NCBI GenBank assembly: GCA_017437825.1
Contig: JAFRXC010000030.1
Location: forward strand, 1-64,000
Reading direction: 5' to 3'
Source of the DNA: Bacteroidales bacterium
GTDB lineage: Bacteria > Bacteroidota > Bacteroidia > Bacteroidales > UBA932
DNA: 64,000 nt
Positions 18,808 through 26,593 of the stretch are shown here, in pieces. A model generated the notes under the pieces. That model ran no database searches, was not told the DNA's origin, and saw nothing but the letters and a program-made list of their open reading frames with translations. Both the position numbers and the translations under genes were made by a program. The first letter of the stretch is position 1; every line of letters starts with the position of its first letter.

Positions 18808-20163
18808 TTATTCGTCATTACCGTGCTCGTACAATGCCGTAGGATACTCTCCGTTGAAGCAAGCGAGGCAAAGCTCGGAGCATCCGTTGGTGGAAGCACG
18901 TGAAGATTCACAGCTGCAGTATCCCAGGGAATCCGCCTCTATCATCTTGCAGGCCTCTTCCAGCGTACGGTTGGAACAAAGGAGTTCCTCGGTTGTAGGG
19001 GTATCCACACCGTAGTAGCAGGGATATTTCATCATAGGGCTCGCGATACGCACGTGCACCTCCTTGGCGCCAGCGGCACGCAGGAGCTTGACAATCTTTA
19101 GGGACGTAGTTCCGCGGACGATGGAGTCGTCCACCATCACAAGGCGCTTGCCCTCCACGATGCTGCGCACTGCAGACAGCTTGAGCTGCACGCTCTTCTC
19201 CCTCATCACCTGCGAAGGCTGGATGAAGGTACGGGCGATGTAGCGGTTTTTCACGAGTCCCATCTCATATGGAATCCCGCTCTGCTGGGCATATCCCATT
19301 GCGGCGCTGAGGCCGGAATCGGGAACGCCTACCACTATGTCAGCGTCTGCCGGAGCCTCGATTGCCAGGCGGCGGCCAACTTCCTCGCGGTACTTGTGCA
19401 CGTTGCATCCGTCTATGTTGCTGTCAGGACGCGCGATGTAGATGTACTCCATTGCGCACACCTTGTGCTTCTGGAACTGGGAGTAGCGGTTGCTGCGCAG
19501 GCCGTGGCTGTCCAGGGAGACGATTTCTCCCGGTTCCACGTCGCGTACGTAGTCGGCTCCCACCAGTTCGAACGCGCAGGTCTCACTGCTTACCACCCAT
19601 CCGTCAGATAGGCGTCCCAGCGCCAGAGGGTGGATGCCGTATTTGTCACGCACCGCGTAAATGCGGTTCTTTGTGAGGATGACGAAGGCGAAGCCGCCTT
19701 CCATCATCGTAAGGGCGTCTATGATGCGGTGGATTCGGTCTTCTGTGCCGTCCTTCTTTATGAGGTTGGCGAGAAGTTCCGAATCAGTGTCTGTCTGAAG
19801 AATGCTGCCCATATCTTCCAGGTAGCTGGCAATCTGGGGAGCGTTCACCAGGTTTCCTTCGCCGGCTATGGCGAAGTCACCTGACTTGTGGTGGAAAAAC
19901 AATGGCTGGACATTGTCCAGGCCGCCTTTCTCGGCATTGGCGTACTGAGTGCTTCCAATGCCCAGGTTCCCTCCAAAGGAATCCATCTTGTCCGGGGAGA
20001 AAACCTCACCCGCGAGTCCCAGCCCGCGATGGTGGTAGCATTTGCCATTCTGGTCGAAGGTGGCTATGCCGGCACCTTCCTGCCCCCTGTGCTGCAGGCC
20101 GTGGAGCCCGAAATATATGACCTGTGCGGGATTGCTTACCCCGTAAACTCCGAATACGCTCAT
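18808..20163 (-). CDS. purF: Amidophosphoribosyltransferase with degenerate glutaminase site
   Basis: 451 residues that align along their length with the Bacillus-type PurF. The phosphoribosyltransferase half is intact: PRPP loop VDDSIVRGTT (344-353), YEMGLVKNRYI and RTFIQPSQ, and the four iron-sulfur cysteines (Cys236, Cys382, Cys432, Cys435). The glutaminase half is not. The family starts, after the propeptide, with Cys-Gly-Val-Phe-Gly; here the protein begins MSVFGVYG, with no Cys in any in-frame upstream codon back to about 20220. The glutamine-binding Arg of GHVRY is Gln73 (GSTQY) and the Asn of AHNGN is Glu102 (AGEGN). Asp127 remains. Ammonia-dependent activity is the likely outcome (inference). 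The ATG overlaps the purC stop (ATGA). Confidence 0.93.
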   Translation of the reverse strand: MSVFGVYGVSNPAQVIYFGLHGLQHRGQEGAGIATFDQNGKCYHHRGLGLAGEVFSPDKMDSFGGNLGIGSTQYANAEKGGLDNVQPLFFHHKSGDFAIAGEGNLVNAPQIASYLEDMGSILQTDTDSELLANLIKKDGTEDRIHRIIDALTMMEGGFAFVILTKNRIYAVRDKYGIHPLALGRLSDGWVVSSETCAFELVGADYVRDVEPGEIVSLDSHGLRSNRYSQFQKHKVCAMEYIYIARPDSNIDGCNVHKYREEVGRRLAIEAPADADIVVGVPDSGLSAAMGYAQQSGIPYEMGLVKNRYIARTFIQPSQVMREKSVQLKLSAVRSIVEGKRLVMVDDSIVRGTTSLKIVKLLRAAGAKEVHVRIASPMMKYPCYYGVDTPTTEELLCSNRTLEEACKMIEADSLGYCSCESSRASTNGCSELCLACFNGEYPTALYEHGNDE

Positions 20164-20879
20164 TTCTCGAATGCTTTTTCCAACCTTTCCATAACCTGCT
20201 GATATGAAACCGTAACGTCGCTCATGTCGTGGCGGAAACGGTCTTTGTCAAGCACCTCTCCTGTCTTCTCGTCCCAAATCCTGCAATTGTCAGGGCTTAT
20301 CTCGTCAGAGAGGATAATTTTCCCGTCGGAGGTCCTGCCGCACTCCAACTTGGCGTCCACAAGCTCCATCCCGGCCTTGTGGAAGAACTCCTTGAGGACC
20401 TCATTCGCACGTGCCGTAAGGTGGTAGATGCGCTTGAGCTCGTCTTCGGTCACAATTCCCAGCGCCAGCACGTGGGTGTCGTTTATCATAGGATCTTTCA
20501 GACGGTCGTTATTGTAACGGAGTTCGAAAACGGTATTGGGGATGACCGTTCCGTTCTCCACGCCCAGCATACGGGCGGTGCTGCCTGCGAGACGGTTGCG
20601 GGCCACTACCTGCAGAGGGATTATCTCTATCTTGCGGCATAGCTGTTCGCGGTCGTTCTCCAGGCGGATGAAATGGTTTTCTACGCCTTCTTTGGCAAGA
20701 ACCTGGAAAGCCAGGGCGGAAATATGGTTGTTACATATTCCCTTGTCCTTTATGACGGCCCTCTTTATTCCTCCGTAGGCTGTGGTGACGTCGTTGTAAT
20801 GGATGAGCACGACATCGGGATCCTCGGTGGAATAGATCTTCTTCTCCTTGCCGTCATAAATCAGTTCTCTTGTTGACAT
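20160..20879 (-). CDS. purC: SAICAR synthase (phosphoribosylaminoimidazole-succinocarboxamide synthase)
   Basis: 239 residues, the usual length for a bacterial single-domain enzyme. It opens with YDGKEKKIYST (ATP loop) and carries LEIVARNRLAGS-like text (PLQVVARNRLAGSTA) and LVDAKLECGR plus LSDEISPDNCRIWD. It ligates aspartate to CAIR. It follows purL by 2 bp and overlaps purF by 4 bp. Confidence 0.97.
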   Translation of the reverse strand: MSTRELIYDGKEKKIYSTEDPDVVLIHYNDVTTAYGGIKRAVIKDKGICNNHISALAFQVLAKEGVENHFIRLENDREQLCRKIEIIPLQVVARNRLAGSTARMLGVENGTVIPNTVFELRYNNDRLKDPMINDTHVLALGIVTEDELKRIYHLTARANEVLKEFFHKAGMELVDAKLECGRTSDGKIILSDEISPDNCRIWDEKTGEVLDKDRFRHDMSDVTVSYQQVMERLEKAFEK

Positions 20880-20881
20880 AA

Positions 20882-23800
20882 TTATTTTGTAAAGTAATAC
20901 ACTGCATTCTTGAATAGAGGCTGCTCAAGCTCCTCGTCTATGTTCTTGTACACGTTCTGCTCATATCGCTCCGTATGTCCCATCTTGCCCAGAATCTGTC
21001 CGTCGGGGCTTATGATGCCCTCGATGGCGTAATACGATCCGTTGGGGTTGTAAGGAGACTCCATCGTAGGCTGCTCAGTCACGGGGTTCACATACTGGAA
21101 GGCCACCTGGCCGTTCTCGAAGAGTTCCTTTGCAAGCTGAGGGTTGACCACGAACTTGCCTTCGCCGTGGCTGACGGCTATCGTATGGAGGTCTCCGACT
21201 TCCATTCCTGCCAGCCAGGGAGAATTGACTGTGGCTACGCGTGTAGTCACCATCTGGGATATGTGGCGGTTTATGTCGTTTCGGAACAGCGTGGGAGAAT
21301 CAGGGGTGACCATACCCAGGCGTCCGTAAGGCAGGAGTCCGCTCTTTACCAGGGCCTGGAAGCCGTTGCAGATTCCCAGGATGAGTCCGCCGCGATCCAG
21401 CAGGGCGTGAATCTCGTGCGCTATCTCGCTGTTGTTAAGTACGTTCGCTATGAACTTGCCGCTTCCGTCCGGCTCGTCTCCTGAAGAGAAACCTCCGCTG
21501 AGCATGAATATCTGACATTCTGAGATGTCTTTCTTCATTGCGGCTATGGAATCCAGAACGTCCTGTCCCGTAAGGTTGCGGAACACACCGAAGCGTACGT
21601 CGGCGCCGGCCTTTCGGAAGGCCTTGGCGGAATCGTAGTCGCAGTTGGTTCCGGGGAACACGGGTATGTATACCAGAGGCCTGCCGCCCTTGAAGCCCTT
21701 GACGGGAGCGGGGCCTTTGGTCTTCTTCCTGTCGCCAGGGCGGTATCCTTCAGGAGTGAGTCTCTTGAAGGACGCCTCGGCTGTCTGGGGATATACCTTG
21801 GAGTACTTTCCGCTCCAGGCTTCCTGCAGACGGTCAAGCGATACCGAACTGCCGTTTACGTGAAGTTTGAAGTCTTCTCCGGAAGTGACTTCTCCCAGAA
21901 ATATGGCATTTGGATAATCGAGTTCTTTCTCGGATTCTACTATGATGGAGCCGAAGGAGAGGTTGAACAGGTCTTCGGGGGCAACTTTTACATTAACTCC
22001 GAAAGCGTTACCGAAGGACATCTTTGCAAGACCCTCGGCAACTCCGCCGTATCCCACTGACCAGCCGGATACGATGTTGCCGGCCTCGATCTGAGAGTGC
22101 ACGAAGTCCCAGTTGGCTTTAAGCTGGTCCGTATCGGGCATCCTGTTGGCCAGAGGGGTATGTTTTACCAGATATATCTTGTTGCCCTCCCATTTGAATT
22201 CAGGAGAGATAACCTTGGAAGCCTTTACCGTGGTGATGCCGAATGCCACCAGGGTGGGAGGAACGCTTATGTCCTCGAAGGTTCCGCTCATCGAATCCTT
22301 ACCTCCGATTGAAGGAAGGCCCAGGGCCACCTGCATCTTGAGGGCTCCCAGCAACGCTGAGAGCGGCTTGCCCCAGCTGTGGGGGTCGTGGGTCATACGC
22401 TCGAAGTACTCCTGGTACGAGAAGCGCATTCCGGACCACTCGGCTCCGGCGGCCACGGCCTTGGTGCAGGCCTCGACTACTGCGTAGGCGGCTCCGTGAT
22501 ACGGGCTCCACTCGGCCACGTAAGGATCATAGCCGAACGCCATTATACTGGCGGTGTCGGTGTACCCGTCGGCAGGGAGCTTCTGCACGGAGACCTGGGT
22601 CTCGGTGCTCTGAAGGACGCCTCCGAACGGCATCAGCACGGTGGAACGGCCTATGGTGGAGTCGAACATCTCTATGAGGCCCTTCTGGGAGGCCACGTTG
22701 GGGGATGACAGCACACTGCACATCTTGTCGGAGAGGCTCTCCCCTTCCGGCTGGCGCAGGAACGGGTCCTTGTCCTCCACGGCGCTTATGGCTGCCTTGG
22801 CAAAATGACGCGCACCGGCGCTGTCAATGAATTCACGGGTGATGTCGGCCACCTTGCGGCCGGCGTTGTACATACGCATACGGCCGCTGTCAGTAACATC
22901 GGCCACGTATGTCACTTCCACGTTCTCGCTGGCGCAGAACTGCTGGAACTGCTCCCTGTCGGCGGCCGCCACTACCACGGCCATCCTCTCCTGGGATTCG
23001 CTGATTGCAAGCTCTGTGGAATTGAGTCCGCTGTATTTGGTGGGGACTCTGTCGAGGTATATGTCCAGGCCGGCTGCAAGCTCTCCGATGGCGACGCTTA
23101 CGCCTCCTGCTCCGAAGTCGTTGGATTTCTTTATGAGGCGGGTAACCTCAGGCCTGCGGAAAAGCCTCTGGAGCTTGCGCTCCTCGGGGGCGTTTCCTTT
23201 CTGGACCTCGCTGCCGCAAGTCTCCAGGGAAGCCTCCGTATGCTCCTTGGACGAGCCGGTGGCTCCGCCTATGCCGTCCCTTCCGGTACGGCCGCCCAGC
23301 AGCAGGATCACGTCGCCGGGGGCGGGGCTCTCACGGCGGACGTTGTCCGCCTTCACCGCTCCCACCACGGCGCCTATCTCCAGGCGCTTGGCAACGTAGC
23401 CGGGATGGTATATCTCACGCACGTGGGTGGTGGCAAGGCCTATCTGGTTTCCGTAGCTGGAATAGCCCTGCGCTGCCTTGCGTGAGATAACTTTCTGAGG
23501 AAGTTTTCCGGGGATGGTCTCAGATACGGGCTTGCAGATGTCACCTGCACCCGTCACGCGCATAGCCTGGTAAACATAGGCACGACCGGAAAGCGGGTCC
23601 CTGATGGCTCCGCCAAGGCAGGTTGCAGCTCCTCCGAAAGGCTCTATCTCAGTAGGATGGTTGTGAGTCTCGTTCTTGAACATCAGCAGCCAGCGCTCCT
23701 GCCGCCCGTCCACGTCAACGTTGACATAGATGCTGCAGGCGTTGTTCTCCTCACTCTGCTCCATATCGTCCAGGAGGCCCTTGGAGCGGAGGTAGCGCGC

Positions 23801-24625
23801 GCCAATGGTGGCAAGTTCCATCAGGCAGAGGCTCTTGCCCTCGCGTCCCAGCTGGCGGCGTATGTCGTGGAAGCGTCCCAGCTCGGACTCCAGCTCTTCC
23901 TTCATAAAGGAATCGTCAACCGTGATTTCCGTAAGTTCTGAAGTGAAGGTGGTATGGCGGCAATGGTCGCTCCAGTATGTATCCAGTATCCTGAGTTCTG
24001 TCTCGGTGGGGTTGCGGCCTTCCTTAGAGAAGTAGTTGACCACCTCTCGCAGGTCGTCGGAGTTCATCGCGAGGCCCCAGTCGGAGCAGAACTTGTGGAA
24101 ATCTGACTCCGACATCTGGGTGAAGCCGTCAAGGACTGCTATGGGCTTTACTTCGGCCTTGTCCTGAAGGTTCAGCTTGGAAAGGTCTTTCTCGCGGGAT
24201 TCCACCGCATTTATATAATAATGCTTTACTGCCTTGAGGTCTGCATCGGACATGTCGTCGTCGAAGACCAGGAGGCGGGAGCTGCGTATCTGCACGTCTG
24301 CTTCCGGCTCTATCAGGTGGACGCAGTCAACTGCGGAAGAGGCCCTCTGGTCGAACTGCCCCGGAATATACTCCACTGCAAGGTACTTGCGGCCTTCCAG
24401 GGGGAAAGAGTCCATCACTGTGTCCGTCACTGTCTCTCCGAAAACTGTGTAGCGGCATTTGTCCAGCAGGTCGGCGGAGAATCCGCCCAGATCGTAGACA
24501 TTCAGGAGACGCAATGCGCGTATCTTGAGGCCAAGGTTTTCGTTAAGTTCGCTCTGAAGGCTCAGGGCCTCGACCCTGAATCCTTCCTTTTTCTCGACGA
24601 AGATTCGGTTTGTGCTGTTGTTCAT
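20882..24625 (-). CDS. purL: FGAM synthase, large single-chain form with intact glutaminase domain
   Basis: 1,247 residues of the single-chain (enteric/Bacteroides) type. In order: an N-terminal substrate-binding part, two ATP-binding PurM-like halves (YWSDHCRHTTF, NETHNHPTEIEPFGGAATC, GGRTGRDGIGGATGSS, SIGGKDSMSG), and a C-terminal class I glutaminase from about residue 1000 (PVFPGTNCDYDSA). The glutaminase has its Cys in LGICNGFQAL and His/Glu in GKMGHTERYE, so it should use glutamine. It lies 9 bp after purE and 2 bp before purC. Confidence 0.97.
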   Translation of the reverse strand: MNNSTNRIFVEKKEGFRVEALSLQSELNENLGLKIRALRLLNVYDLGGFSADLLDKCRYTVFGETVTDTVMDSFPLEGRKYLAVEYIPGQFDQRASSAVDCVHLIEPEADVQIRSSRLLVFDDDMSDADLKAVKHYYINAVESREKDLSKLNLQDKAEVKPIAVLDGFTQMSESDFHKFCSDWGLAMNSDDLREVVNYFSKEGRNPTETELRILDTYWSDHCRHTTFTSELTEITVDDSFMKEELESELGRFHDIRRQLGREGKSLCLMELATIGARYLRSKGLLDDMEQSEENNACSIYVNVDVDGRQERWLLMFKNETHNHPTEIEPFGGAATCLGGAIRDPLSGRAYVYQAMRVTGAGDICKPVSETIPGKLPQKVISRKAAQGYSSYGNQIGLATTHVREIYHPGYVAKRLEIGAVVGAVKADNVRRESPAPGDVILLLGGRTGRDGIGGATGSSKEHTEASLETCGSEVQKGNAPEERKLQRLFRRPEVTRLIKKSNDFGAGGVSVAIGELAAGLDIYLDRVPTKYSGLNSTELAISESQERMAVVVAAADREQFQQFCASENVEVTYVADVTDSGRMRMYNAGRKVADITREFIDSAGARHFAKAAISAVEDKDPFLRQPEGESLSDKMCSVLSSPNVASQKGLIEMFDSTIGRSTVLMPFGGVLQSTETQVSVQKLPADGYTDTASIMAFGYDPYVAEWSPYHGAAYAVVEACTKAVAAGAEWSGMRFSYQEYFERMTHDPHSWGKPLSALLGALKMQVALGLPSIGGKDSMSGTFEDISVPPTLVAFGITTVKASKVISPEFKWEGNKIYLVKHTPLANRMPDTDQLKANWDFVHSQIEAGNIVSGWSVGYGGVAEGLAKMSFGNAFGVNVKVAPEDLFNLSFGSIIVESEKELDYPNAIFLGEVTSGEDFKLHVNGSSVSLDRLQEAWSGKYSKVYPQTAEASFKRLTPEGYRPGDRKKTKGPAPVKGFKGGRPLVYIPVFPGTNCDYDSAKAFRKAGADVRFGVFRNLTGQDVLDSIAAMKKDISECQIFMLSGGFSSGDEPDGSGKFIANVLNNSEIAHEIHALLDRGGLILGICNGFQALVKSGLLPYGRLGMVTPDSPTLFRNDINRHISQMVTTRVATVNSPWLAGMEVGDLHTIAVSHGEGKFVVNPQLAKELFENGQVAFQYVNPVTEQPTMESPYNPNGSYYAIEGIISPDGQILGKMGHTERYEQNVYKNIDEELEQPLFKNAVYYFTK

Positions 24626-24634
24626 CGGAACGGA

Positions 24635-25102
24635 TTAAATGACTGTACGCATTATGTTGTCGGCCTGCTGCTTGCGGAAGTTCTCCAGCGCTGCGGCAAG
24701 GTTGGGATTGGAGAGAGCGAGGATGGACACGGCCAGAAGGGCGGCGTTCTTGGCTCCGTTTACTGAAACGGTGGCCACCGGAACTCCTGAAGGCATCTGC
24801 ACCATAGAGAGAAGTGCATCCATTCCGCCGAAGGCCTTACCGCTGATGGGGACTCCGATAACGGGGAGGGTTGTCATAGAGGCGGTCACTCCGGGAAGAT
24901 GGGCGGCGCCGCCTGCTCCGGCGATGATAAGGTCAAGGCCGCGCTCGCGGGCGCTGGTGGCATACTCAGCAAGCAGTGAAGGAGCGCGGTGGGCGCTGAT
25001 CACTTTCTTCTCATAAGGGACACGGAAACGGTCGAGAACGTCGAAAGCAGCCGACATGACCTCCAGATCACTTGTCGACCCCATTATAACTCCAACTTTC
25101 AT
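24635..25102 (-). CDS. purE: N5-CAIR mutase
   Basis: 155 residues, class I Pur[15 protein letters not shown] and SAHRAPSLL carry the phosphate-binding Ser and the catalytic His, followed by [15 protein letters not shown]. First gene of the pur operon. PurK, the usual partner of class I PurE, and PurB are not in this window. Its leader is about 160 bases long and contains three hairpins. Confidence 0.96.
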   Translation of the reverse strand: MKVGVIMGSTSDLEVMSAAFDVLDRFRVPYEKKVISAHRAPSLLAEYATSARERGLDLIIAGAGGAAHLPGVTASMTTLPVIGVPISGKAFGGMDALLSMVQMPSGVPVATVSVNGAKNAALLAVSILALSNPNLAAALENFRKQQADNIMRTVI

Positions 25103-25129
25103 AATTTTAAACTACTATAATTAACAAAT

Positions 25130-25157
25130 ATGCCCGGCCGGTTGACTGGCCAGGTAT
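25130..25157. repeat. REP-like palindrome, degenerate copy
   Basis: A 12-bp imperfect stem (one mismatch and two G-T pairs) around TTGA, with the right side CTGGCCAGGTAT followed by GAC. That side resembles the 43881-43901 copy, whose right arm is also followed by GAC. It lies in the purE leader, so it would also be part of that mRNA. Confidence 0.5.
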
Positions 25158-25183
25158 GACAATACGTACAGGTAGGGAAACGA

Positions 25184-25234
25184 TTCCGGAGAGGTTCCGG
25201 AAGATGGGGAATTCTTGATTTTACGTATGTAAAA
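25184..25234. other. Two small hairpins in the purE leader
   Basis: 25184-25202 folds as TTCCGGA / loop / TCCGGAA, and 25219-25234 as TTTTAC / GTAT / GTAAAA. Both are in the transcribed leader of purE. Neither is followed by a U-tract, and I see no known purine-riboswitch core, so their role is open. Confidence 0.5.
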
Positions 25235-25266
25235 GAGTTCCATCAACATTGTTCCTTTGCGAGTGA

Positions 25267-25274
25267 CAAAGTTA
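25267..25274 (-). promoter_or_regulatory. -7 element of the pur operon promoter
   Basis: On the minus strand TAACTTTG fits TAnnTTTG. The -33 side is A/T-rich without a clear TTTG at the right distance. It points away from the pyr promoter (25304-25334). The predicted leader before purE is about 160 nt. Confidence 0.55.
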
Positions 25275-25303
25275 CAATCCAGGAAGCAAAAAAAGAAAAA
25301 AAA

Positions 25304-25334
25304 TTTGCAGTATTTTGGGAATTATATAACTTTG
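25304..25334 (+). promoter_or_regulatory. Promoter of the pyr operon and its leader
   Basis: An exact Bacteroides promoter: TTTG (25304-25307), 19 bp, TAACTTTG (25327-25334). Transcription should start near 25339, about ten bases before the leader peptide ATG at 25350 and about 130 bases before pyrC. Confidence 0.85.
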
Positions 25335-25349
25335 CAGAAACAAAGAACG

Positions 25350-25451
25350 ATGGGACAGATTTCAAGCTGCATACAGTCTTCACCCAGGGTGGATCCGGTA
25401 TCAGAGAAACTGTTTCATTTTTTATTTTCCATTTTGCTGACGACTTTTTAA
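25350..25451 (+). CDS. Probable pyr leader peptide (33 aa)
   Basis: A short frame that begins about ten bases after the predicted transcription start: MGQISSCIQSSPRVDPV, then a hydrophobic tail rich in Phe and Leu. Its last third is encoded by a U-rich run (25409-25436), and its TAA stop lies in the loop of the terminator hairpin that follows. This is the layout of the E. coli pyrBI leader peptide, where translation of the U-rich stretch decides whether the attenuator forms. Translation is inferred from position and layout only. The remainder of the 25103-25469 gap holds the pur and pyr promoters and the purE leader hairpins. Confidence 0.6.
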   Translation: MGQISSCIQSSPRVDPVSEKLFHFLFSILLTTF

Positions 25452-25467
25452 GGTCGTCATTTTTTTT
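25438..25467 (+). terminator. Attenuator: intrinsic terminator just before pyrC
   Basis: TGACGAC (25438-25444) pairs perfectly with GTCGTCA (25453-25459) around an 8-base loop and is followed by eight T residues (25460-25467). It lies between the pyr promoter and the pyrC ATG (25470), so read-through must be allowed for the operon to be expressed. Confidence 0.85.
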
Positions 25468-25469
25468 GT

Positions 25470-26588
25470 ATGGGCAGCAGCAAGACAATCACCATCCCGG
25501 CCCTGGCCGACGTTCACGTACACTTCCGCGAACCGGGCTTCTCCTACAAGGAAACCATCCTTAGCGGGAGCATGGCCGCCGCCGCTGGCGGATACACCTG
25601 CGTCTGCCCGATGCCAAACCTCTCCCCCGTCCCTGACTGTCCCCAGAATCTCCAGCTGGAACTGGACATAATCCGCAGGGACGCCGTCATAGACGTGAGG
25701 CCGTACGCCTCCATCACCCTGGGTCGCAAAGGGCTCCAGGTAGTGGACGTCGCCGCCCTCAAAGACAGCTGCGTAGCCTTCTCCGACGACGGCAGCGGAG
25801 TGCAGGACGAGGCCGTGATGCGCAAGGCTATGAAGGCCATCGCCGCGCAAGGCTGCATCCTTGCCGCCCACTGTGAAGACAACAGCCTCCTTCACGGAGG
25901 ATACATCAATGATGGCGCGTACGCGCGCGAGCACGGGCATAAGGGCATCAGCGCGCAGAGCGAGTGGGCCCAGATTGAGAGAGACCTGGCACTGGCCGAG
26001 GAATGCGGCTGCGCGTACCACGTCTGCCACATCTCCACGGAGAAGAGCGTCCAGCTCATCCGGGAGGCCAAGGCGCGCGGAGTGGACGTCAGCTGCGAGA
26101 CGGCTCCGCATTACATACTTCTTTGCGACGACGACCTTCAGGAAGACGGCCGATTCAAGATGAATCCCCCGCTGCGCAGCGCACGCGACAGGGACGCCAT
26201 CCTGGAGGGCATCCTGGACGGCACCATAGATATGATAGCTACCGACCATGCCCCACACAGCGCTGAGGAGAAATCCCGCGGGCTCAAGGACAGCGCAATG
26301 GGAATCACAGGCCTGGAGACAGCGTTCCCTCTGCTTTATACGCACCTGGTGCGAAAAGGCGTCATAACGCTGGACAAGCTGGTGGACCTTATGAGCACGG
26401 CACCCCGAAGGCGCTTCCGCCTTCCCGAGGCCGTCCGCGACAAGGCCGAGTTCCAGGTGGACGAACCCTTCGTAATAGACTCTTCCAAGTTCATTTCCAA
26501 GGGACACAGCACCCCGTTCGAAGGCTGGAAGGTATACGGCAGGTGCGTAAGGACAGTTTACAAAGGAAAAACAGTATTTAAGATATAG
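25470..26588 (+). CDS. pyrC: Dihydroorotase
   Basis: 372-residue amidohydrolase that cyclises carbamoyl aspartate. Metal ligands are seen in ADVHVHFREPG (HxH), LAAHCEDNSLLH, YHVCHISTEK and MIATDHAPHS (catalytic Asp). It lacks the roughly 40-residue N-terminal beta segment of many type I enzymes and begins almost at the barrel. The ATG follows the attenuator T-tract by only two bases, so there is no room for a normal ribosome-binding site downstream of the hairpin. First enzyme gene of the pyr operon. Confidence 0.94.
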   Translation: MGSSKTITIPALADVHVHFREPGFSYKETILSGSMAAAAGGYTCVCPMPNLSPVPDCPQNLQLELDIIRRDAVIDVRPYASITLGRKGLQVVDVAALKDSCVAFSDDGSGVQDEAVMRKAMKAIAAQGCILAAHCEDNSLLHGGYINDGAYAREHGHKGISAQSEWAQIERDLALAEECGCAYHVCHISTEKSVQLIREAKARGVDVSCETAPHYILLCDDDLQEDGRFKMNPPLRSARDRDAILEGILDGTIDMIATDHAPHSAEEKSRGLKDSAMGITGLETAFPLLYTHLVRKGVITLDKLVDLMSTAPRRRFRLPEAVRDKAEFQVDEPFVIDSSKFISKGHSTPFEGWKVYGRCVRTVYKGKTVFKI

Positions 26589-26593
26589 GAAAG

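Noticed and set aside
20164..20220. Idea that PurF starts upstream with a propeptide and catalytic Cys
   Set aside because: I translated the in-frame upstream codons to about 20220: no cysteine and no propeptide-like sequence. They lie inside purC.
25103..25262. Guanine/adenine riboswitch in the purE leader
   Set aside because: The conserved purine riboswitch core and three-way junction sequences are not present; only simple hairpins are seen.
25438..25467. Hairpin as terminator for the divergent pur transcript
   Set aside because: The T-tract is on the plus strand and pur transcription runs away from it, so it can only act on the pyr leader.
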